A stretch of DNA of 64,000 nt from Candidatus Lightella neohaematopini (GCA_025728545.1 JAOBJL010000001.1:152236-216235); one strand, 5' to 3'; positions 20,162 to 30,633 are shown, counted from the stretch's first letter. Notes: generated from the letters alone by a model not told the origin. Made by a program: numbers and translations.

Positions 20162-21559
20162 TTAATAAGTATAATTGTAATCAGAATAGTTATCAAATCT
20201 AGACCAATGACCATTAAACATTAATTTAATAGTACCAATTGGACCATTTCTTTGTTTACCTATAATAATTTCAGCAATGCCTTTCATACTATTATCATTA
20301 TATACTTCATCACGATATATAAACATAATTAAATCAGCATCTTGCTCTATAGAACCTGATTCTCTTAAATCTGAATTTAATGGTCTTTTATCAGCACGTT
20401 GCTCTAAACTTCTATTTAGTTGTGATAAAGCTATAATTGGTATTTTTAATTCTTTGGCTAAAGATTTTAATGATCTAGATATCTCTGCTATTTCTAATGT
20501 ACGGTTTTCAGCTAAATATGGAACTCTAATTAACTGTAAGTAATCAATCATAATTACACTTAATCCTTGATGTTCTTTATATACACGTCGTGCACGTGCT
20601 CTTATTTCAGTAGGAGTTAATCTAGATGAATCATCAATATATATATTTTTTTTATTTAATAAAATCTTTATAGTATTATAAATCTTAGTCCAGTCATTAT
20701 CGTTTAATTGACCAGTACGAATTTTACTTTGTTCTACACGTGATAATGATGCTAGCATTCTTATCATAATTTGTTCACCTGGCATTTCCAAACTAAAAAT
20801 TAAAACAGGTTTATCTTCTGACATAGCTATATTTTCACATAAATTAATTGCAAACGTGGTTTTACCCATTGAAGGTCTAGCTGCTATAATAATTAATTCT
20901 GATTTTTGTAAACCAGCAGTTTTCACATCTAAATCTTTATAACCACTAGATATTCCAGTAATACTACTGTTTGGTTTTTTATATAATTGTTCAATTTTAT
21001 TTACTGTATGTTCTATAATATTTTCAATACTTTTCAAATTATCATTTGTATTTGTTCTATTTTCTGAGATTTGAAAAATTAATGATTCAGCTAAATCTAA
21101 TAAATCTGAACTACTACGACCATGAGGATAATAACTAGCATCTGCTATTTCATGTGCAACATTAATCAATTCCCTTACTATAGCATGTTCTCTTATTATA
21201 GTTGCGTAAGATATTATATTTATAATACTTGGTGTATTTTTTGATAATTCAGATAGATAAGCGCATCCCCCAATAATATCTAATTTATTTTTTTGCTCTA
21301 ACGACTGTGATAGAGTAACTAAATCAACAGGTTTACCATTATCTAATAAATTTTGTATTTCACAAAAAATCACACGATGAATATTACTATAAAAATCATT
21401 GTCGTTAATTATAGTGATAATATCATCTAAACGTTTATTATCTAGTATTAAACTACCTAATAGTGATTGTTCTGCTTCCATAGAATATGGTAATGATCTA
21501 TGATGTTTATAATTATTACTAAATAATTTACTGTCAATGTGACTTTTCTTTAATAACAT
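20162..21559 (-). CDS. dnaB: Replicative DNA helicase DnaB
   Basis: Hexameric 5'-3' helicase that drives the replication fork. The ATG at 21559 gives 465 residues (471 in E. coli); an upstream TTG at 21643 would add a hydrophobic, unrelated 28-residue leader and is rejected. The N-terminal primase-interacting domain starts LPYSMEAEQSLLGSLILDN; the RecA-like domain has Walker A ARPSMGKTTFA, IFSLEMPGEQI, DDSSRLTPTEIRARAR, MIDYLQL (Walker B), SQLNRSLEQRADKRP and ESGSIEQDADL. All are intact. No dnaC loader gene is seen nearby. The ssb-dnaB-plsB order agrees with the E. coli 91-92 min region in reverse. Divergent from plsB over 206 bp. Confidence 0.97.
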   Translation of the reverse strand: MLLKKSHIDSKLFSNNYKHHRSLPYSMEAEQSLLGSLILDNKRLDDIITIINDNDFYSNIHRVIFCEIQNLLDNGKPVDLVTLSQSLEQKNKLDIIGGCAYLSELSKNTPSIINIISYATIIREHAIVRELINVAHEIADASYYPHGRSSSDLLDLAESLIFQISENRTNTNDNLKSIENIIEHTVNKIEQLYKKPNSSITGISSGYKDLDVKTAGLQKSELIIIAARPSMGKTTFAINLCENIAMSEDKPVLIFSLEMPGEQIMIRMLASLSRVEQSKIRTGQLNDNDWTKIYNTIKILLNKKNIYIDDSSRLTPTEIRARARRVYKEHQGLSVIMIDYLQLIRVPYLAENRTLEIAEISRSLKSLAKELKIPIIALSQLNRSLEQRADKRPLNSDLRESGSIEQDADLIMFIYRDEVYNDNSMKGIAEIIIGKQRNGPIGTIKLMFNGHWSRFDNYSDYNYTY

Positions 21560-21765
21560 ATTTAAATAAATAATAATTACATTAATTTGATATATCTTTA
21601 TTAAATTAATTACCATAATAAAATAAATGTTAAATATTATCAATATTTAAATAAATAGATTGTATTTTTCAAAATAAATTATATTATTTAAGTAATAGTT
21701 ATTTATATTTAAGTATAGTTTACGGTTATATTATATTAAAATGAATAATTATTAAGGATAAGATT

Positions 21766-24087
21766 ATGTTTTTTTGGAAAAATATATTTTTTTTATGCAT
21801 ATCATTTATATGTAAAAAAGTATTAAATATTAGAACATATCATAATAATTTACTTAACGTAAGTAATAAAATTAATAATCCATTAATGTATTTAGTGTTA
21901 ACTAATTCTAAATTTTATCTAGTATTATTATATATTCAATGTAAAAAATATAATTTACCTAATCCATTAGATAATGTATCAATTAATAATAAAAAAATAC
22001 CTAGATATTTTTGTATAAAAGAAAAGCATAATTATTTTCGACATATGTATTTTAATAAAAATATTAATAAATTTAATAATTACTTAAACATAATTGTTAA
22101 TTATTATAATAATATTACAATTATTTTAGTAACAATAATTAGTAACAAGAAAAAATTATTTTTTTATAAAAATTCGTATTTTTTTATAAATAATATAATT
22201 AATTTATTCATAAGGATTATTAATTTTTTATGGATAAAAAAAGATAGTATAATATATTTTTCTAAACCATTATCATCTTTTTATATTTATAATAAAATAA
22301 ATAATATTACATTAGATAATACTAATAAAATACTAAGAATAATTAGTATTTATTTTATACGACAAAAAATAATAATAATTGGATCAAATAATTTTAATAT
22401 GTATGATATTAATAATATTATTAGCAATATTAGACAATATGTAAGAGTTAGTAAAATAAATAAATTAACTTTTAACAAAGAAAATATTATTAAAATATTT
22501 AAAGAAATATCGGATAATTTTTCTTATGAAGCATTTAATTTATGTAATAATTTATTACAATTTTTCTTTAAAAAAATAAATCATATTATAAAAGTATATA
22601 ATATACATAGAGTTAGAATAATTGCTGAAAAAAGACATAAAATTATTTATATTCCTTGTCACCGTAGTCATATGGATTATATTATTATTTCTTATATATT
22701 ATATAATAATATATTACTACCACCACTTATTGCTGCTGGAATAAACTTAAATTTTTGGTTATTAGGAAATATAGCTAGATTATTAGGAGCTTTTTTTATA
22801 CGACGTGGTTTTAGAAATAATAAGTTATATTCTATTGTTTTTCGTGAATATCTTAATTATTTATTAAATAATGATAATACTATAGAATATTTTATTGAGG
22901 GTGGTAGATCACGTACTGGAAAGTTATTAGTACCTAAAACCGGATTATTAAATATAATTATAAAATATGTATTAAATAATGTACATCGACAAGTTACTAT
23001 TATTCCTATACATATTAGTTACACAAAAATTATAGAAATAGATTACTATAATGCAGAAATAAATAATAATATAAATAAAAAAGGATATACTTTTTTTTTA
23101 TTTGAGCAAATAAAAAATATCTATAATGTAAAAGATGCTATTTATGTTAATTTTGGTCAGCCAATAAATATAAATAAAATAATAAAAAAAACTTACTATT
23201 TAAAAACTAATAAAAAATATATTACAACCTTAGTAAATAGTGTTGCTTATAATATTATGAGTAAAATTAATAATGCTGTAGTAATTAATATATCTAGTTT
23301 ATGTCTTACAATTTTATTAGATTCTAATAATTATACATTAAAAAGAACACAATTATTTAAACAATTATTATGTTATTTGAATTTACTAAAACGTGTTTCA
23401 TATTCATCTGATTTAATAATTAGAAATTTTAATAATAAAAAATATTGGTTAAAAAATTTTCTAAGTAATAATAAAAATATTATTTATAATCGTAATACTT
23501 ATTCAGTATCCTTAATTAAGGATAATATTTATAATATAAAATACTATAAAAATAGCATACAACATACGTTAATTTTACCAGCATTAATTGCTAATATTGT
23601 ATATACTAATCATAATATAAAAAGAACTAAATTGATAGATTTGGTTGATTATATTTATCCAATAGTAAAATTAGATTTTTTTATTAATCACACATTAGAA
23701 TTAAAATTCATAATTAATAAAATCATAAACGAGTTTATTAGACAACATTTATTATTAGATAATAATAATAAATTATTTCTAACTAAACATTATGAAGTAA
23801 TAAGATTATTAGCTAAAAGTATTAATAAAGTATTATTACGTTATATAATAATTTGTATATTACTAATTAATAATATTGAATTAAAATTTATAAGTTTAAT
23901 AAATAATTGGGATATAATACAAAATAAATTAAATATCATACAAGATATATACTATATATTTGATAATATGTCGTTTAATAATATTGTATTAATTTTTCGT
24001 TCAAAATTTTATTGTAAAAATAATAACATAAATATAATTAAAATAAATAAATTATATAATATTTTTAAAAAACTTATTATATACTGA
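21766..24087 (+). CDS. plsB: Glycerol-3-phosphate 1-O-acyltransferase PlsB
   Basis: First step of phospholipid synthesis: transfers an acyl chain to sn-1 of glycerol-3-phosphate at the inner membrane. 773 residues (807 in E. coli). The four acyltransferase blocks are present: HRSHMD (299-304, the HX4D catalytic motif), GAFFIRRGFRNNKLYS, FIEGGRSRTGKLL, and IIPIHISY. AAGGA lies about 10 bases before the ATG. The N-terminal half and the last 300 residues are heavily drifted to Asn/Ile/Lys, but the family frame (NPLMYLVLTNSKF, GINLNFWLLGNIARLLG) holds throughout. Many small symbionts have lost plsB, so its retention fits a symbiont that builds its own membranes. Confidence 0.96.
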   Translation: MFFWKNIFFLCISFICKKVLNIRTYHNNLLNVSNKINNPLMYLVLTNSKFYLVLLYIQCKKYNLPNPLDNVSINNKKIPRYFCIKEKHNYFRHMYFNKNINKFNNYLNIIVNYYNNITIILVTIISNKKKLFFYKNSYFFINNIINLFIRIINFLWIKKDSIIYFSKPLSSFYIYNKINNITLDNTNKILRIISIYFIRQKIIIIGSNNFNMYDINNIISNIRQYVRVSKINKLTFNKENIIKIFKEISDNFSYEAFNLCNNLLQFFFKKINHIIKVYNIHRVRIIAEKRHKIIYIPCHRSHMDYIIISYILYNNILLPPLIAAGINLNFWLLGNIARLLGAFFIRRGFRNNKLYSIVFREYLNYLLNNDNTIEYFIEGGRSRTGKLLVPKTGLLNIIIKYVLNNVHRQVTIIPIHISYTKIIEIDYYNAEINNNINKKGYTFFLFEQIKNIYNVKDAIYVNFGQPININKIIKKTYYLKTNKKYITTLVNSVAYNIMSKINNAVVINISSLCLTILLDSNNYTLKRTQLFKQLLCYLNLLKRVSYSSDLIIRNFNNKKYWLKNFLSNNKNIIYNRNTYSVSLIKDNIYNIKYYKNSIQHTLILPALIANIVYTNHNIKRTKLIDLVDYIYPIVKLDFFINHTLELKFIINKIINEFIRQHLLLDNNNKLFLTKHYEVIRLLAKSINKVLLRYIIICILLINNIELKFISLINNWDIIQNKLNIIQDIYYIFDNMSFNNIVLIFRSKFYCKNNNINIIKINKLYNIFKKLIIY

Positions 24088-24830
24088 TTTAAAAAATAAT
24101 ATTAATAAGTTAATTTAATTTTTAATTTAAAAACTCTATAATAATTATTTTCTAAATAATTAATCTATATTAATAAAAAATAAAATATTAATAGTAAGAT
24201 ATTAATTAATAGTATATTGTAAAGTTAATAATAAATAATAATACAATAATTAATACTTATAGATAGTATGATAATAAATTTAATCCTTAGTTTAATATTA
24301 ATTTCTTTGTTAACTAGAAAATACTATTATATAGTAATAATTATATGATATTAAAAAAAATTAACTAATAAAGTATATATTACAAAAATAGTGATGGTAA
24401 AGTTATAAATAATACTTAAACTAATTATAGTATTGTATAATAAATATATATTTAAAAAAAGATAAATAATTATTAATAATAATACTAAGATAGATAATAT
24501 TATAGTATTTTTATCCAATACAATATTAAAGAGTACTAATTAATAATATAATAAAAAATCATACCTTATTAATTTTTATCTTATTTATTGAATAGATAAT
24601 CTTTAATACTTATTATAAAGTAATTAAGTTTATGATCTATGTAATTAATAAATATAACCAGTAGACCTAATTATAATTACTATAATATAAAAATTATATT
24701 ATCTAGATCAGAAAACTATTATTTTAGCTATAATAACAATATAACTATAATAATCTAATTAGTTAATTGATATACATTAATAAGATATATAAAATTTTAT
24801 TTTTTAAACTATTAATAAAATTTACAGTAT
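24088..24830. other. 743-bp gene desert between plsB and aroE
   Basis: The longest stretch without a gene in the window. It is extremely AT-rich, with frequent stops in all frames. I recognise no protein remnant, tRNA, rRNA or tandem repeat. It joins two blocks that are far apart in E. coli (plsB at about 92 min and aroE at about 74 min), so it likely marks a rearrangement point with decayed genes. A DnaA-box-like 7/9 match (TTATCCAAT, 24511-24519) is not convincing alone. Confidence 0.7.
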
Positions 24831-25643
24831 TTACTCAGTAAAATATTTTAATACTAATGACACTGGAGGATAAATCTTATGCCATAAGAAGAATGAATAT
24901 GCAGCCTGATAAATTAACATACCAATACCATCGTAATAGTTAATTTTTTCTTTAAAACGTTTTAATAACATAGATTTATAATTGTCATGATAATATAAGT
25001 CATAAAATTTAGCCGTTTTTTTAGTAAAATTTGACAATTTAATCTTATTAATATCTAATACTACCGGAGTAGCATTAATAATTAAATCATAATTATACCT
25101 ATTAATATGTTGCATTGGTAGTAATGTAATATTATACGTTGGATTTAATTGCTTGTAAAATTCATATAAACTTATTAATCTATTAATACTTTTATTGGTA
25201 ATAAATATCTTATATCCATAAGATAATAAATACATTATTATAATTTTAGCAGTTCCGCCAGCACCAATCAACAGTACATTATTGTTATATTTTAATAATT
25301 TTAATCTTATTAAATCACTTATTAATCCAATACCATCAGTATTATCGCCAAATAATGTTCCATCCTCTTGTTTTTTTATTACATTTATCACTTTAGTTAT
25401 ATTACTAATATAACTAGTCTTATTACACAATTTAATTGCATATTCTTTAAATGGAGCAGTAATATTTATTCCTAATCCACCATTAGTAAAAAATTTATTT
25501 ATTATCATATCAAAATTATCTTTCGTTGCTAATATTTTTATATATCCACTATATTTAATGTTTGTTAATGATGTAAAAAGATTATATATTAATGGAGATT
25601 TACTATGTTTTATTGGATTACCTAATACAGCAAAATTATACAT
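24831..25643 (-). CDS. aroE: Shikimate dehydrogenase
   Basis: Fourth step of the shikimate pathway: NADPH-dependent reduction of 3-dehydroshikimate. The ATG at 25643 gives 270 residues (272 in E. coli) and starts MYNFAVLGNPIKHSKSP; an overlapping GTG at 25655 is an alternative. Substrate and catalytic residues: SKSP (14-17), the catalytic lysine of APFKE (K66), NTDG with its aspartate (D103), and the nucleotide loop GAGGTAK (127-133). NATPV, YDLYY and DGIGMLIYQAAYSF close the fold. It follows tsaC by 4 bases in the ancestral aroE-tsaC arrangement; yrdD, smg and smf, which separate tsaC from def in E. coli, are gone. Confidence 0.96.
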   Translation of the reverse strand: MYNFAVLGNPIKHSKSPLIYNLFTSLTNIKYSGYIKILATKDNFDMIINKFFTNGGLGINITAPFKEYAIKLCNKTSYISNITKVINVIKKQEDGTLFGDNTDGIGLISDLIRLKLLKYNNNVLLIGAGGTAKIIIMYLLSYGYKIFITNKSINRLISLYEFYKQLNPTYNITLLPMQHINRYNYDLIINATPVVLDINKIKLSNFTKKTAKFYDLYYHDNYKSMLLKRFKEKINYYDGIGMLIYQAAYSFFLWHKIYPPVSLVLKYFTE

Positions 25644-25647
25644 TTTA

Positions 25648-26223
25648 TTAATCACGAATAATAGTATTATTTATAGCATCATAGATTTTAGTAGGATATA
25701 ATAACTTACCGACATTATTATTCATAACTACTACTCTTGATCCAAATAACTTATATACTTCTTTTACAGTACGTGCTGGTGATTGTTGACTAATATTAGC
25801 ACTAGTAGAAACTATTGCTTTACCAAATTTTTGACAAATTAATTTAATAGGTAAAAAATTACTTATACGTACTACTAATTTAGTATATTTGCCAGTTAAC
25901 CATCTTGGAGTATTACTATTTACCGGTAATGCCCAACTTATTGGTCCTGGCCAACTAGAAAATAATTTTTTACGTATATCAGTAGTTATTTTTGTTTCAT
26001 CAATATACTTTTTTATTTGTCTGTAATGTGAAGCCACTAATATTAATCCTTTTTCAATTGATCTATTTTTTAATGCTAATATTTTTTTCACTGTTATTTC
26101 ATAATCAGGATCACATCCTAAACCAAATACTGATTCAGTAGGATAAGCAATTACTTTTTTATTTCTTAGTGCTATAACTATTTTATTTATTTCAGTTATA
26201 CTAATTAAATTAGTATCTATCAT
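25648..26223 (-). CDS. tsaC: Threonylcarbamoyl-AMP synthase
   Basis: Makes threonylcarbamoyl-AMP from threonine, bicarbonate and ATP for the universal t6A37 tRNA modification. The ATG at 26223 gives 191 residues, against 190 for E. coli TsaC; an upstream TTG at 26271 is rejected. YrdC-domain marks are clear: KVIAYPTESVFGLGCDPD, ALKNRSIEKGLILVA, WPGPISWALP, TPRWLTGKYTKLVVRIS and IVSTSANIS. Genes for the TsaB, D and E partners are not in this window. Adjacent to aroE as in E. coli. Confidence 0.96.
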   Translation of the reverse strand: MIDTNLISITEINKIVIALRNKKVIAYPTESVFGLGCDPDYEITVKKILALKNRSIEKGLILVASHYRQIKKYIDETKITTDIRKKLFSSWPGPISWALPVNSNTPRWLTGKYTKLVVRISNFLPIKLICQKFGKAIVSTSANISQQSPARTVKEVYKLFGSRVVVMNNNVGKLLYPTKIYDAINNTIIRD

Positions 26224-26320
26224 ATAGATATTATCTATTACTATATTATAATTTTTACTAGATAAAAACAATTAATAATAGTATTATATTACTAATATTA
26301 AAAAAAAGATAATATTAATT

Positions 26321-26815
26321 ATGTCTATATTAAAAATACTATATTTTCCTAATAAATTATTAAAGAAAAAAGCCAGTTTAGTTTCTAAAATAGATCGTGA
26401 TATCAATAAAATTATTAATGATATGTTTGAAACAATGTATATTTCTAAAGGTATAGGATTAGCGGCAACGCAAGTTAGTATAAATAAATGTATTATTGTT
26501 ATTGATATTTCTAAAAAACATAATCAACAGTTAGTTTTAATAAATCCTAAAATTATAAAAAGAACTGGAAAAATTATTATGGAAGAAAGTTGTTTATCAA
26601 TACCAAATATTAGTGCTCCTGTTATAAGATCAGAAAAAATAATATTACAATCATTAAATTATTATGGTAAACTATTTGAATTACAAGCAGAATCATTATT
26701 ATCGGTTTGTATTCAACACGAAATTGATCATTTAAATGGATTATTATTTATAGACAGATTATCGTTATCTAAAAAAAATTATATAAGAAATATTATAAAT
26801 CATAATTTATATTAA
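26321..26815 (+). CDS. def: Peptide deformylase
   Basis: Metalloenzyme that removes the N-formyl group from nascent proteins. 164 residues (169 in E. coli). Motif 1 GIGLAATQ (44-51) and motif 3 QHEIDH (132-137, with the two histidine ligands and catalytic glutamate) are intact. Motif 2 reads ESCLS (89-93) rather than the canonical EGCLS, keeping the cysteine ligand but changing the glycine before it. It is followed 7 bp later by fmt, its functional opposite, in the conserved def-fmt pair. Confidence 0.97.
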   Translation: MSILKILYFPNKLLKKKASLVSKIDRDINKIINDMFETMYISKGIGLAATQVSINKCIIVIDISKKHNQQLVLINPKIIKRTGKIIMEESCLSIPNISAPVIRSEKIILQSLNYYGKLFELQAESLLSVCIQHEIDHLNGLLFIDRLSLSKKNYIRNIINHNLY

Positions 26816-26822
26816 ATTTAAT

Positions 26823-27779
26823 ATGCAAAAAAATTTACGTATTGTATTTATTGGTTCTTCAATTTTTTCTTTATATCATTTAATAAAATTAATAAAAAAA
26901 AAATATTGTATTATTTTAATAATCACAAAACCTAAATCTAAGTTATCTAAAATAAGTAAAAAACATGCGTTAAATTTAATCATAAAAGCTTCAATTAAAT
27001 ACAATATACCAATATTACAATCTCAATCATTAAATGAAATATATTCAGTGTTATCAAAATTAACAATTAGTTTAATTATTATTGCTTCTTATGGAAAGAA
27101 ATTATCAGAATCTATAATAAATATACCAAAATTTGGTTGTTTAAATGTTCATGGTTCATTATTACCTAGATGGCGTGGATCAGCACCAATTCAAAGAGCA
27201 ATACATTATGGTGATTGTGTTACTGGTATTACCATTATAAAAATAAATAATAATTTAGATACTGGTAACATTATATACCAAAAATTTTGTGTAATAAAAA
27301 AATATGATAATAGTATTACTTTATGCAAAAAACTAGCTAAGATGGGTGCTTTAATTTTAATTAAATTACTAAAAATTAATTTATTTGATATTACTAGTAC
27401 TTCACAAAATAATATTGGTATTACATATGCAAAAAAACTAACTAAGCAAGAAGCAAAAATTAATTGGTTTTTATCAAGTATTAAATTAGTAAATATGATC
27501 CGTGCATTTAATCCGTGGCCAATGGCTTTTTTTTACTATCAAAATAGTATAATTAAAATTATAAATGCTGTATCAAGTAATTATTGTATTAACAAAACTC
27601 CGGGAACAATAGTACACTATAATAAGTGGGGGATATATATTGTTACAGGTAATGGTATTATAATCCTCACATCAATAAAGATAATTACTAAAAATAGTAG
27701 CGTTATCGTAAATACTGATAATAATAATATATTAATGGTTGCTAATAGATTATTTAAGATAAATACTATTTTAGTGTAA
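26823..27779 (+). CDS. fmt: Methionyl-tRNA formyltransferase
   Basis: Formylates initiator Met-tRNA using 10-formyl-THF. 318 residues (315 in E. coli). The formyltransferase domain has IVFIGSSIFS, the LNVHGSLLPRWRGSAPIQRAI block (held here as NVHGSLLPRWRG then SAPIQRAI) with catalytic Asn/His, and DTGNI with the aspartate. The C-terminal tRNA-binding OB domain begins at about residue 205 (INWFLSS, RAFNPWPMAF). rsmB and trkA, which follow in E. coli, are absent; the convergent rplQ ends 5 bp away. Needs folate, which links it loosely to the pabA branch. Confidence 0.97.
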   Translation: MQKNLRIVFIGSSIFSLYHLIKLIKKKYCIILIITKPKSKLSKISKKHALNLIIKASIKYNIPILQSQSLNEIYSVLSKLTISLIIIASYGKKLSESIINIPKFGCLNVHGSLLPRWRGSAPIQRAIHYGDCVTGITIIKINNNLDTGNIIYQKFCVIKKYDNSITLCKKLAKMGALILIKLLKINLFDITSTSQNNIGITYAKKLTKQEAKINWFLSSIKLVNMIRAFNPWPMAFFYYQNSIIKIINAVSSNYCINKTPGTIVHYNKWGIYIVTGNGIIILTSIKIITKNSSVIVNTDNNNILMVANRLFKINTILV

Positions 27780-27784
27780 AATAT

Positions 27785-28156
27785 TTAATTTTTACTATTT
27801 TTTAATACAAATTCAATATAAGCCATAGGAGCATTATCACCATATCGATAACCACATTTTAAAATTCTAGTATAACCACCACTATTATAATTAATAAAAC
27901 GTGGAGCTATTTCATTAAATAATTTTTTCAATATTTTATTATTATGTATCTTAGTAAAGATTTGTCTTCTATTATGTATATTATTTATCTTTGCCTTTGT
28001 AATTAATGGCTCAATAAAACGACGTAATTCTTTAGCTTTAGGTAAAGTAGTTTTAATAATTTCATAATTAATTAATGATTGCGTTAAATTATATAACATA
28101 GATAATTTATGACTATTATTACGATTAAACTTTTTACCAATTTTACGATGACGCAT
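27785..28156 (-). CDS. rplQ: 50S ribosomal protein L17
   Basis: Large-subunit protein near the exit tunnel. 123 residues (127 in E. coli). [20 protein letters not shown] and [13 protein letters not shown] are the family hallmarks; the tail [11 protein letters not shown] also matches. AGGAG precedes the ATG by about 6 bases. Last gene of the alpha operon. Confidence 0.97.
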   Translation of the reverse strand: MRHRKIGKKFNRNNSHKLSMLYNLTQSLINYEIIKTTLPKAKELRRFIEPLITKAKINNIHNRRQIFTKIHNNKILKKLFNEIAPRFINYNSGGYTRILKCGYRYGDNAPMAYIEFVLKNSKN

Positions 28157-28212
28157 ACTGATTCTCCTAGATAAAAAATTAATAATTTTTAAATAAATTT
28201 ATTAATTTTAAA

Positions 28213-29184
28213 CTAACTGTTAGTAGGTGGCCAATTTTTTAATTGCATACCTAAAGTTAATCCATAAGAAGATAATACATCTTTAATTTCAGTAAGTGAT
28301 TTTTTACCAAGATTTGGTGTTTTTAATAATTCAACTTCAGTTTTTTGAACTAAATCACCTATATAACGAATTGATTCTGCTTTTAAACAATTAGCTGATC
28401 TAACCGTTAATTCTAAATCTTCAACAGATTTTAATAAAATTGGATCAAATTCTGGTTCCTGTTTTTTTATTTCTGGTTGCTGTATATTATTTAAATCAAC
28501 AAATGCATCTAGTTGTTGCGATAGTATTGTTGCAGCATATCTAATTGCTTCTTCTGGATTAATAGTACCGTTAGTTTCTATATCTAATACTAATCTATCT
28601 AAATCAGTACGTTGTTCAACTCTAGCTGCTTCTACTCTATAAGCAATGCGTTCAATAGGACTATAACATGCATCTAAAAGTAATTTACCTATAGATCTAT
28701 TTTCTATTATTTGACTATAAGCAGGTACATAACCTCTACCCCATTGTATTTTAATTTTCATATTAATAGAAGCATTATCACTTGTTAAGTTACATATAAC
28801 GTGTTGTTTATTAATAATATCAACATTAACGTTATGAATAATATCAGATGCTGTTACTGGTCCAATTCCAGATTTATATAAATTAAGTATTATACTATCT
28901 TTATTATGTATTCTTACTGCTAAATCTTTTAAATTTAAAATAATCTCTACTATGTCTTCTTTAACTCCTTCTTTAACACTATATTCATGTAATACACCGT
29001 CAATTTCTACTTCTGTAACAGCACAGCCTGGTATTGAAGATAATAATATTCTACGTAATGCATTACCTAAAGTATGTCCAAAACCCCTTTCTAAGGGTTC
29101 TAAAACTACTTGTGAATGAGTTGTATTTATTTGTTTAATACTAACTAAACGTGGTTTTAATAATTTTATTGTATAAGAGTACAT
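28213..29184 (-). CDS. rpoA: RNA polymerase alpha subunit
   Basis: Scaffold of RNA polymerase; dimerises through the N-terminal domain and contacts promoters and activators through the C-terminal domain. 323 residues (329 in E. coli). The N-terminal domain shows [21 protein letters not shown] and [10 protein letters not shown] flexible linker is followed by the alpha-[43 protein letters not shown] and [10 protein letters not shown], which carry the DNA-contact residues. The C-terminal tip is shortened by a few residues. Sits between rpsD and rplQ as usual. Confidence 0.98.
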   Translation of the reverse strand: MYSYTIKLLKPRLVSIKQINTTHSQVVLEPLERGFGHTLGNALRRILLSSIPGCAVTEVEIDGVLHEYSVKEGVKEDIVEIILNLKDLAVRIHNKDSIILNLYKSGIGPVTASDIIHNVNVDIINKQHVICNLTSDNASINMKIKIQWGRGYVPAYSQIIENRSIGKLLLDACYSPIERIAYRVEAARVEQRTDLDRLVLDIETNGTINPEEAIRYAATILSQQLDAFVDLNNIQQPEIKKQEPEFDPILLKSVEDLELTVRSANCLKAESIRYIGDLVQKTEVELLKTPNLGKKSLTEIKDVLSSYGLTLGMQLKNWPPTNS

Positions 29185-29195
29185 TTTTTATATCT

Positions 29196-29816
29196 CTATT
29201 TAGAATAAAGTTCAACAATTAAATGTTCATTAATATCTAATGGTAAATCTTTACGATTTATATCACGTATAATCTTACCACACATATTTTTAACATCTAT
29301 ACTAATCCACTTAGGTGATTCATATTGAGATGATAATTCTAATGCAGCCAAAATTCTTGATTGTTGTTTAGCTTTATTACTAACAGTAATAACATCATTG
29401 ACTTTAACTTGATAAGAAGCAACATTTACAATATTGCCATTTACTTTAATTGCTTTATGACTAATTAACTGACGAGCCTCAGCTCTAGTAGAACTAAAAC
29501 CAATACGATAAACAATATTATCTAATCGATATTCTAATAGTGCTAATAAATATTCACCAGTATTTTTTTTGTTATGAAATGCTTTTTTATAAAGTTTAAT
29601 AAATTGTTTTTCTAGTATACCATAAATACGACGTATTTTTTGTTTTTCTCTTAATTGTATTCCATAATCTGACATACGAGATTTTTTAATTATATGCTGA
29701 CCAGGTAATTGATGTATTTTGCATTTTGAGTCAATCATACGTATTCCTGATTTTAAAAATAAATCAGTACCTTCACGTCGACTTAATTTTAATTTTGGAC
29801 CAATAAATTTTGCCAT
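29196..29816 (-). CDS. rpsD: 30S ribosomal protein S4
   Basis: Primary 16S-binding protein that nucleates 30S assembly and, in E. coli, represses the alpha operon. The ATG at 29816 gives MAKFIGPK and 206 residues, the same as E. coli; a GTG four codons upstream is not needed. [13 protein letters not shown] and [17 protein letters not shown] mark the N-terminal part; the S4 RNA-binding domain lies around residues 90-155 ([24 protein letters not shown]). Tail [16 protein letters not shown] is conserved. Confidence 0.98.
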   Translation of the reverse strand: MAKFIGPKLKLSRREGTDLFLKSGIRMIDSKCKIHQLPGQHIIKKSRMSDYGIQLREKQKIRRIYGILEKQFIKLYKKAFHNKKNTGEYLLALLEYRLDNIVYRIGFSSTRAEARQLISHKAIKVNGNIVNVASYQVKVNDVITVSNKAKQQSRILAALELSSQYESPKWISIDVKNMCGKIIRDINRKDLPLDINEHLIVELYSK

Positions 29817-29845
29817 ATTTACCTTCACTATAAACTATATAATAA

Positions 29846-30244
29846 TTATACCCTTCTTTTTTTAGGTGCCCTACAACCATTATGCGGAATTGGAGTAACA
29901 TCCATAATATTTGTAATACGAAAGCCAGCATTATTTAGTGCCCTAATTGCTGATTCTCTACCAGGCCCAGGACCATTAATCATAACTTCTAAATTTTTTA
30001 TTCCATATTCTTTTACAGAATTAGCACAGCGTTCAGTAGCTATTTGTGCTGCAAATGGGGTAGATTTCCTTGATCCTCTAAAACCAGATCCACCAGAAGT
30101 TGCCCAGCTTAATGTATTACCGTATTTATCAGTAATTGTAATTATAGTATTATTAAATGACGCATGTATATGAGCAATACCATCTATTAATTGCTTTTTT
30201 AATTTTTTCTTTTTATTAATTACTTTGTTAGAAGTAATATTCAT
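29846..30244 (-). CDS. rpsK: 30S ribosomal protein S11
   Basis: Platform protein contacting mRNA near the E site. The ATG at 30244 gives 132 residues (129 in E. coli). It is chosen over a GTG at 30256 because the sequence AAAGGTGAGT at 30260-30251 is a near-perfect ribosome site seven bases upstream, with the GTG forming part of it. Conserved blocks: [49 protein letters not shown], and [17 protein letters not shown]. Lies between rpsM and rpsD. Confidence 0.97.
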   Translation of the reverse strand: MNITSNKVINKKKKLKKQLIDGIAHIHASFNNTIITITDKYGNTLSWATSGGSGFRGSRKSTPFAAQIATERCANSVKEYGIKNLEVMINGPGPGRESAIRALNNAGFRITNIMDVTPIPHNGCRAPKKRRV

Positions 30245-30262
30245 TATTATACTCACCTTTAA

Positions 30263-30610
30263 TTAATGTTTTTTGGATTTTTTACAAGTTTTTGCATTAG
30301 TTCTAGTTCGTTGTCCTCTAACTGGTAAGTGATATTTATGACGTAATCCACGATAAGTACCTAAATCTATTAAACGTTTAATATTTAATGTAACCTTACG
30401 ACGTAAATCACCTTCAACAGTTAGTGTTGATATAATATCACGTATTTTATTAATGTTATCTTCTGACAACATACTAACTTTAGTGTTAGGATTAACTTGT
30501 GCTGATATACAAATATTATTTGCAATATTTTTACCAATACCATATATTGATCTCAAAGCTACACAAATATGTTTATTCTCCGTAATATTTATACCTGCTA
30601 TACGTATCAT
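30263..30610 (-). CDS. rpsM: 30S ribosomal protein S13
   Basis: Head protein of the small subunit that contacts the P-site tRNA and forms a bridge to L5. 115 residues (118 in E. coli). [36 protein letters not shown] and the basic [20 protein letters not shown] tail are conserved. AGGAG lies 8 bases before the ATG. First gene of the alpha operon, 23 bp from rpmJ. Confidence 0.97.
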   Translation of the reverse strand: MIRIAGINITENKHICVALRSIYGIGKNIANNICISAQVNPNTKVSMLSEDNINKIRDIISTLTVEGDLRRKVTLNIKRLIDLGTYRGLRHKYHLPVRGQRTRTNAKTCKKSKKH

Positions 30611-30633
30611 AAGTTTTCTCCTATTTTACATAG

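Noticed and set aside
21560-21643. N-terminal extension of DnaB from a TTG codon
   Set aside because: The 28 extra residues are hydrophobic and unlike any DnaB. The ATG at 21559 gives nearly the E. coli length.
24511-24519. TTATCCAAT, resembling a DnaA box, in the plsB-aroE gap
   Set aside because: Only 7 of 9 positions match TTATCCACA, no cluster of boxes surrounds it, and dnaA is missing from its usual locus. Chance matches are expected in AT-rich DNA.
26224-26271. N-terminal extension of TsaC from a TTG codon
   Set aside because: ATG at 26223 yields 191 residues, matching the family; the extension has no homologous part.
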